The position numbers were made by a program, and so were the translations under genes. Below, piece after piece: positions 58,170 to 64,000 of a DNA stretch of 64,000 nucleotides. The stretch spans positions 805,574-869,573 of the forward strand of contig JAAOMT010000183.1 in the NCBI GenBank assembly GCA_016748015.1, in the 5' to 3' direction. Below the pieces are notes generated by a model. That model saw nothing but the letters and a program-made list of their open reading frames with translations, was not told the origin of the DNA and did no database searches. Within the stretch, counting starts at the first letter, position 1. Each line of letters begins with the position of its first letter. The DNA is from Geosiphon pyriformis. Lineage: Eukaryota; Glomeromycota; Glomeromycetes; Archaeosporales; Geosiphonaceae.

Positions 58170-59244
58170 TGTTACCCAAGTAAAAAAACTGATCCAAAGT
58201 TATGAAAAAACATAACATAATATAGAATAGTGCAATAACATTGGATAATATGTTATAATGTAGGATAATGTGTTATAATGCAGGATAACACAAAATAGCA
58301 TGCAATAACGTAGAATAATGTGTTATAATGCAGAATAACACAGAATAACATGTAATAACATCAGATAACGTGTTATAACATAGGATAACTAGCAATAACA
58401 TAGAAAAACAAAGCAATAACAGAAATAACAAAGCAATAGCTAGCGATAGTGAAACAATTGAAAGCAATCCTATAAAACCAAAAGAATGTATAAAAGCAAA
58501 TAGTTATAGAAGTTAGAAAAGGCAGACAGACAGATAGATACAAACTTCTAGACAAGAATCAAATATCTATACCCCTTCATCATTTATTATCCTCCCTATT
58601 TCATTTTCTGAAATAAACCAATTATTAAAGAAATCAGAGTCACAAATTCATGTTCCCAAACTTTGTGGAATTTACATGAATTAACTCTTGTCTCGTATCT
58701 TCATTCTAGAACAGATGCTTTTAGCATAACTGCTTCGAACAATCAACGATTTGGACCAATTGCTTTTGATTATGGCAATTGACAATACTAATCTATCTTT
58801 TCTTTTTTTTCTTTTTTTTTTCTTTTCCTTTTTTTTTCTTTTTCTTTCTTATTTTTTTTGTGGAGCAGCAACATAGTAAAATCGACTGTCTGGGAATAGA
58901 CTTCATGATAGTCTGGTAAAAGAGGGAAGCTTCTTCTAAGTTTTGGATATTAATGTTATCTTGTTAGCTTACTAGAAGGACGAAAAGACAATGCCAGATC
59001 CTAATGACTGCACTTGTTAGCTCAGAGAAAAAAGCTCACATTTATGGAAAATATTGCAATTGATGAAAAACAAACTCTGTGCCTTATAACAAAAGAACTC
59101 AATGGATAAATCCACATCCAGGAATAGATCTTCAGAGACTGATAATCAAGACTAAGCCAACAAAATTATGCGAAAGACACATTATCAATAATTAAGAACA
59201 CTAAATGTTACTATTTTCCATATCCACTAAGTTTACTTGTAACA
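58170..59244 (+). repeat. RT4 3' LTR
   Basis: TGTTACCCAAG...CTTGTAACA. Matches the 5' LTR throughout, with the same tandem array (58220-58400) and T/C tract (58797-58858). Differences are almost all transitions. Confidence 0.92.
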
Positions 59245-59248
59245 ACAG

Positions 59249-60686
59249 GCACTAAAGACACTAAATTTATACTGTTTAATTTATGCACAATGTTAGATAC
59301 TTGATTAGCCAACAGCTTTAAGAAATATTTCAAGGAGGCCAAACAAACATTAAAAGATAAACTATTCTGAACAACAGACAAACTTTTTAAACTGTATAAT
59401 ATACCAAAAAAAAAAAACCAAGACCAAAGTGAGTATTTTTAGAAAATACAGTAAATAAAACCACTTGGGCCCAAAATTTGCCACCAAAAGCAGTAAATGT
59501 ATCTGTTATATTGCACTCCAAAACAGAATGCTTAAATTTCTTATACTTTTTACACCAAATCAAATTCAACTTAATCCATAAGAGTTTTATACTACCAAAA
59601 ATAAATTTTATGTGAAAGACAAACTCCAGATTTTTATTTAATTTAAAACCAATCACAGTACAGCAAACCCAGTTGTTAGTTTTAAGTAAATAATTAATAA
59701 TACAGGTTTTTTTACCAGTCCTTTCCAATAGATTACTCAGATTATGCACCATTGTTTTCATAGATAAAATAAATAAAAGTGCTTTAAACCAATCTCTAAA
59801 TATCCAAATTTCATGATTTTTTACAGTTTTAATTATATATACTAAATTTTTTTTAATTAGAAATAATTATTTTGAGACTAACTAATTTGTCTGGCTTGAT
59901 TCAACAAACTTTACTACAGTTTTTTATTATATTCCAATAAATTGCAATTTAATTAACACAATTTAACCATACTTAACAACTATGACAATAATTATTTCTT
60001 TTGGTATGTTCATAAGAATTTTTTTAATCACTACAGTCTAGTCTAATCTAATCTGATTTCTTGTTTTTTAAAATTACTGTTTATTACAATACTTTTTTTC
60101 TTGGCCAATAATGTAACTTTTTCTATGTTTTTTTCTGATGTAAACATAGATTTGATAATTTTTTCAAATTTTGAAAAAATAGTGGCCTCCCAAAACCATT
60201 AATTATTAAGAATAATTTCTAAATTATTTAAGTCTTTACCATAACTGATTTTTTTTTTACCATAGAAAAATTAACAGATATTTTAATTTGAGTTTTGATA
60301 ATCTTAGAATCAATCCATTTTTTGTTAAGAAAAATGTTAAGAAGAAGGAGAAAAAATTCTTTATCTTTATCTATATCAAAGTTAATTATATTAATAGGAA
60401 AGCTATTATTTAAACACATATTAATTTTCTTAACTTTAAGGGTTATTACAGCTAAACCAAAAAAAAAACTATTATCTAAACTTATAGTAACAGCACCAAT
60501 CTTATTGTTACTAAACTTACTATTTATATTTGAATATATACTATTATTAATATTAGATTTAACCAAAAAAATTTGTTTTTTATTTTCAGAATATTTAATA
60601 TTACCAACAGAGATTCTCTTTCTTTGAGAGAAAGTATTACTAACAAAACCATAAAAAGCATTCTTGAAAGTCTTTTTCTTTGACAT
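59249..60686 (-). pseudogene. LINE ORF1, N-terminal and middle part
   Basis: From ATG at 60686: MSKKKTFKNAFYGFVSNTFS and a Lys/Ser/Asn-rich region (60228-60686), then a conserved block with IVLIKLQFIGI and KTVVKFVESSQ (about 59930-60090, broken by stops), WFKALLF, HNLSNLLERTGKKTCIINYL (59680-59760), and a CCHC-like knuckle CKKYKKFKHSVLEC (59525-59566; second Cys now Tyr). Nucleic-acid-binding ORF1 of the LINE. RT4 cuts it at 59244. Confidence 0.75.
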
Positions 60687-60699
60687 ATTACTATTTGTA

Positions 60700-62500
60700 G
60701 TAGTCTTTAGGTTTATTATAAAAGAATTATTAGCTTGAAAAATATTAAAAGTAATATAAGTAAAAAAATAAAAACAAAAACTTTTTTTTTTGAAAAAATT
60801 GCTCTTTAGAGAATTTGGACATAGGAGAGAAAAAAGTTTTTTATACTCATTAAATTAATAAAAAAAATAAAAAAAAGTTGTCTTAATATAAAATTAATAC
60901 TTTTTTAAATTAACAAAAAACTTATATATTATATTAAAATTATTTAAATATATTAATTATTTATATATTAAATTTATTAATTAAATTATAAACTTATTTA
61001 GTATATTATTTTTTTAAAAATTATTAATTTAAATAATTAAATTTAAAATTTGGTTATATATTAATAAGAATATATAAAATTTTTAAAATATAATAAAGTT
61101 TATTATTATTAGATTACATATATTAATTTTTAATTTCTATTAATATTTTTTAATTGTTAGATTTTTTATATTCAATTTAGTTAAATAGATTATATTATAA
61201 TTAAGTTAATTATCAATCCTTTATTTTTTATTTGTCAACTAATTTTATTGATTAAATATGGTAATATAAATTTTTTATATGATTTTAATAATAATTTTTA
61301 TAATATATATTGTAATTTTTGCATTAAAAAGTATGAAAATCTATTAATAATCACACAAAAAAATTAAATATTAAATATTAAAAATTATTATAATATTGAA
61401 TTTTTGTTTTTTATATAAAAAATTCCAATTTAAAAATCTTGAAATTAAGAAATTTTTTAAAATAATTATTATATAACAATATCAAATTATAAAAATTTAT
61501 TTATAATAATAATTATAAATTAAAATCAAAGTTATTAAAACCAAAAAACAACAGTAAAAACTATAATAACAAAATTGTAAACATAAACTTTAATATTAAT
61601 AATATAACAATATTTGAATAAATTAAAATAATTTTAATTTAGCAAATATATTATTATTGTTATTGTTTAAAACAAAAAAAAATTAATATTATAATTAATA
61701 AAAACATTAAAAAAAGCATTAATTTTCAAAAAAGACAAGTTTTTTAAAATTATATAAAATAATATATTTTAAAAGAATTTACAATAATAGTAACAATATA
61801 TTAAAATTAATTTTAATATTGTTTTCAAAAAATTTAACCAACAAACAAAAATAATAATTAAAATAATTAAAAACTGCTTTGTTTTTTAAATATTTAAGAA
61901 AAATATTTTTATAATATTCATTTAACGAGTGAGGTCCAAACACCACTTAGAACTATACATCAAGGAAATGATCTAAACTAAGCGTGAATCATGCATTTTC
62001 TACACGTGACCATTTATAATATTTTGTTTATTCGTTTTTATAACTGAAAAAATATTTAAAGTTGTAATATTTTTAACTTATATTTTGGTTTATTTAATTT
62101 ATATTTTGGTTTATTTAATTAATAAAAATAAAAATTTATTTATTTATTTACTGTTTATTTGTCAATGTTTTATTTAAGTTATTTTTTATTGTTTTGTTAA
62201 TATTGTTACAAACCAAAATTTTCAAATTTCAAATAATACAACTTAAAAATATATATGTTTATTTATTTTTATTTATTATTTATTATTTATTATTTTAAAT
62301 ATTATTTATAAGATTGTTATTTTTGATTATAAAAAACAATTTGATTTTAATAACAAAATTTAAAAAGCTATTTTATTTTGTTAAAAAAACTTATATTGTA
62401 ATAAACAGACTTAAAAAATAAAATAAAATTTTACTGTATAATAACATAAAATTATTGATTATTAATATAAATAAATTATGTATTTGAATACATGAATACA
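60700..62500. other. Very AT-rich region without genes
   Basis: Probably the LINE 5' flank and old intergenic DNA. Nothing coding is visible. The one island of mixed composition, 61920-62020, resembles the LINE 3' segment at 41700-41790. Confidence 0.5.
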
Positions 62501-62584
62501 TTTTATTTTACTTAAAAATGTTTTTTAAAAGTATACATTTTGTTATATTTAAAAAAAAGCTCATTACATCGCTTTTTGTCTTCC

Positions 62585-62615
62585 AACCAATTACTTATGT
62601 TTTGGTTGATTGGTC
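62585..62615 (+). promoter_or_regulatory. Paired CCAAT boxes upstream of MIC12-like gene
   Basis: CCAAT at 62587-62591 and its inverse ATTGG at 62609-62613, about 60-80 bases before the ATG. Typical of fungal HAP-regulated promoters of mitochondrial genes; function inferred. Confidence 0.4.
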
Positions 62616-62668
62616 AAGAAATTTATTGAATGTCACTTTGACTTCGGTTGCGAGTAACTCATATAAAA

Positions 62669-63195
62669 ATGGCAAAGTGGATTGCTGTGGCAACTGGTTT
62701 TATCACTTCTTCAGCTTTATTATATAATTTCCAACATGACATTGACAGTAATACTGGAGAAATACGTAAGAGACTTCGCAAGTCACAGGTTCGTTTAGAG
62801 ACCGCTTTACCTGGTTCATGGAGAAATATTCCTGGGGAAAAGGTAATTTGATACTAGAATAAACCAAGTGGCTAAAAATAGTTCAAGGCACTAAATAATT
62901 AGTCTTTTATTTAAATTTTATTTTTCTCTTAAAAAACCCGTCTTGAATTCTTGGTAAATAGTTGTTCACTTACAAGTTAACTTCCTCGAGACGCAAAACG
63001 CCAAATGAGCGTCCCAAAATACCGTTTCCCACCTTATCCCAGACACGAAATCACATAAATCAACGTTTTATACCCACTTTTAAATCAACATGGAATGAAC
63101 ACATTGCTAGCCTTGCTAATCGATTGAATAATTTGGAGATAAAGGAGTTGGGAAAATTTGCAAGAGATTTCACTCTAGATCAATGGCAGAAATGA
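62669..63195 (+). CDS. MIC12/AIM5-like MICOS subunit
   Basis: Two exons, 62669-62842 and 62962-63195 (GTAATT...ATAG intron, phase 0), 135 residues. One hydrophobic N-terminal span (KWIAVATGFITSSALLYNF), then a helical basic segment (RKRLRKSQVRLETALPGSW), and a C-terminal part with TWNEHIASLANRLNNLE. This layout (single N-terminal membrane span, conserved WN..I..L near the end) fits fungal MIC12/AIM5, an inner-membrane component of the MICOS complex that shapes cristae. Identification is by pattern and size only. It is followed 175 bp later by another gene for a mitochondrial protein. Confidence 0.5.
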
Positions 63196-63369
63196 AATTC
63201 TTAATCTACAAGCTATTATTTTAATATTCTGTGAGTCACTAAAAAATAGTTTGCTAAAATACATTATAATTCAGAATTTTGATTGTTGAATCAGCTAACG
63301 ATTTTTAACGCGACCTGTAAAATCCTATATAAGTGAGAATTGTGCATTGCAGAAAAACCTCGAATTACC

Positions 63370-64000
63370 ATGCTTGTTTTAACGCGTTCCCTGTCGTTAA
63401 CGTCAATAAAACATATATGGCGTCTAAGAAACTTCAGTAACCTTCAGCGAAAAAGTCATTGGAAGAACACTTGCTTCATTGATCCGAGGAATAAGCAATT
63501 GTCAACGAGGACTTCAGAACCGAGTAGGTTTAGTCAGTCTAAGAGATGTCTCGTCTCGATAAAGCGCTGACCAAGTACCCCAACAATCTTATCCAAAATA
63601 CTTTTACTTTTTATCCAACTTCCAGTCCGAGGTTTCAATTAGTGTTAAAAGGCGGGATGATAAAAAGGAGATATACATAGATCATTTCTCTGATACTTTC
63701 CGTTGAAAACTTATCGATAAGGAAATTTTAGGTAAATAAATCTTGGTCAGCGCTTTAAGATAGTGCAAGTTGTCTTAAATTTCTATTTCTAATATTATTG
63801 ATCGGTGACTATTAATTACCTCGCAGGAATTATTAATGAATTTGGTGTAGAAATGCTTCCAAATTGGCTTTACAAACAAATTTTCAAACGTACAGAACGT
63901 CCAAGAATTTCTCGTACTCGTTCTCAAATAGCAAAAAGTCATCTCAAGAAACAGGGACTAGCAAATAAAGTGTCCGAAGAATTCCCACACCTCGATCAAT
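63370..64000 (+). CDS. MIP1: Probable mitochondrial DNA polymerase gamma, N-terminus (partial)
   Basis: Exon 1 (63370-63523) starts with an Arg/Ser-rich sequence lacking acidic residues, MLVLTRSLSLTSIKHIWRLR, a good mitochondrial presequence. Joining the GTAGGT donor to the CAG acceptor at 63826 gives TSEPRIINEFGVEMLPNWLY, followed by KQIFKRTERPRISR and IAKSHLKKQGLANKVSEEFP to the window edge. In fungal polymerase gamma the mature N-terminus reads EPR.N..GI.ML....L..QIF, then a conserved helix with HL..HGL and a Leu-Pro motif, which fits. No polymerase or exonuclease motif is inside the window, so this is a family guess with decent context. The 303-bp intron carries a small inverted-repeat element. 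Confidence 0.6.
63562..63755. mobile_element. MITE-like element in the polymerase gamma intron
   Basis: 194 bp with perfect 14-bp terminal inverted repeats AAGCGCTGACCAAG (63562-63575) and CTTGGTCAGCGCTT (63742-63755), each flanked by TA (63560-63561 and 63756-63757). TA duplication suggests mobilisation by a Tc1/mariner-type transposase. No coding capacity. Confidence 0.65.

Larger units (their letters stand above)
49079..59244 (+). mobile_element. RT4: Ty3/gypsy element inserted in the LINE
   Basis: A 10.17-kb plus-strand element with LTRs of 1063 and 1075 bp, flanked by ACAG (49075-49078 and 59245-59248). Same layout as RT1-RT3: PBS, gag, protease, three Cys-rich modules, dUTPase, RT, RNase H, integrase, ORF3, polypurine tract. 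gag-to-RNase H stay in one frame (apart from stops), showing that the lineage makes a single gag-pol frame. Decayed mainly by CGA to TGA and CAA to TAA; RT box YLND, protease NNG, integrase Asn for Asp. Confidence 0.93.
41489..60690 (-). mobile_element. Ancient LINE (non-LTR retrotransposon), split by two insertions
   Basis: Minus-strand LINE readable from ORF1 (60686) to beyond its RNase H (42824), interrupted by RT4 (49079-59244) and a solo LTR (45144-46050). Order: ORF1 with a CCHC knuckle, EEP-type endonuclease, reverse transcriptase, RNase H. Without the insertions about 8.1 kb remain. Its catalytic motifs are lost (FVNNT for FVDDT; GKNFNKN for GGDFN). The 3' end is set at the solo LTR flank and is uncertain. 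Confidence 0.82.

Noticed and set aside
1-64000. tRNA, rRNA or other structured RNA genes
   Set aside because: I saw no cloverleaf with A and B boxes and no rRNA-like sequence. A tRNA scan would settle this; I could not run one.

Overview
The window is eukaryotic, AT-rich and crowded with decayed transposable elements. Short GT-AG introns, a Vps23/TSG101 gene, a MIC12/AIM5-like gene and the start of what looks like mitochondrial DNA polymerase gamma indicate a filamentous fungus. The repeat mix (gypsy elements, a LINE with an EEP endonuclease and RNase H, single-domain SET and SRA proteins, 70%+ AT) suggests an arbuscular mycorrhizal fungus (Glomeromycotina). That assignment is an inference, not something proved here.

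Layout. 1-3117: remains of a Tc1/mariner transposase and an almost erased gypsy integrase. 3118-32474: a nested cluster of three minus-strand Ty3/gypsy elements. The oldest (RT1) has its upstream LTR split twice, first by RT2 (12571-22031, best preserved) and then by RT3 (22260-32306). The three LTR pieces sum to 920 bp against 918 bp for the unbroken copy. 32971-38717: a host gene island with Vps23/TSG101 (+), an SRA-YDG protein (-), a small membrane protein (+) and a membrane-anchored SET-domain protein (-). 38739-41484: a LINE ORF1 fragment, a terminal-inverted-repeat element carrying ubiquitin-protease-like ORFs, and a solo LTR. 41489-60690: a very old minus-strand LINE broken by a solo LTR and by a fourth gypsy element (RT4, 49079-59244, plus strand). 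62669-64000: two nuclear genes for mitochondrial proteins, the second holding a small TA-flanked inverted-repeat element in its first intron.

The most interesting object is the gypsy lineage itself. All four copies share one unusual layout: gag, protease, three Cys-rich modules, a dUTPase, RT, RNase H, integrase, then an additional ORF (ORF3) in the position retroviruses use for env. I can read ORF3 in all four copies although they are far diverged. They also share a primer-binding site, 4-bp target duplications and an apparent GUG gag start in AAAGUGG context; three of them show a U5/PBS inverted repeat. Decay is mostly C-to-T/G-to-A, often at CpG, in a window that also holds genes for an SRA (modified-cytosine-binding family) protein and a SET methyltransferase-like protein.
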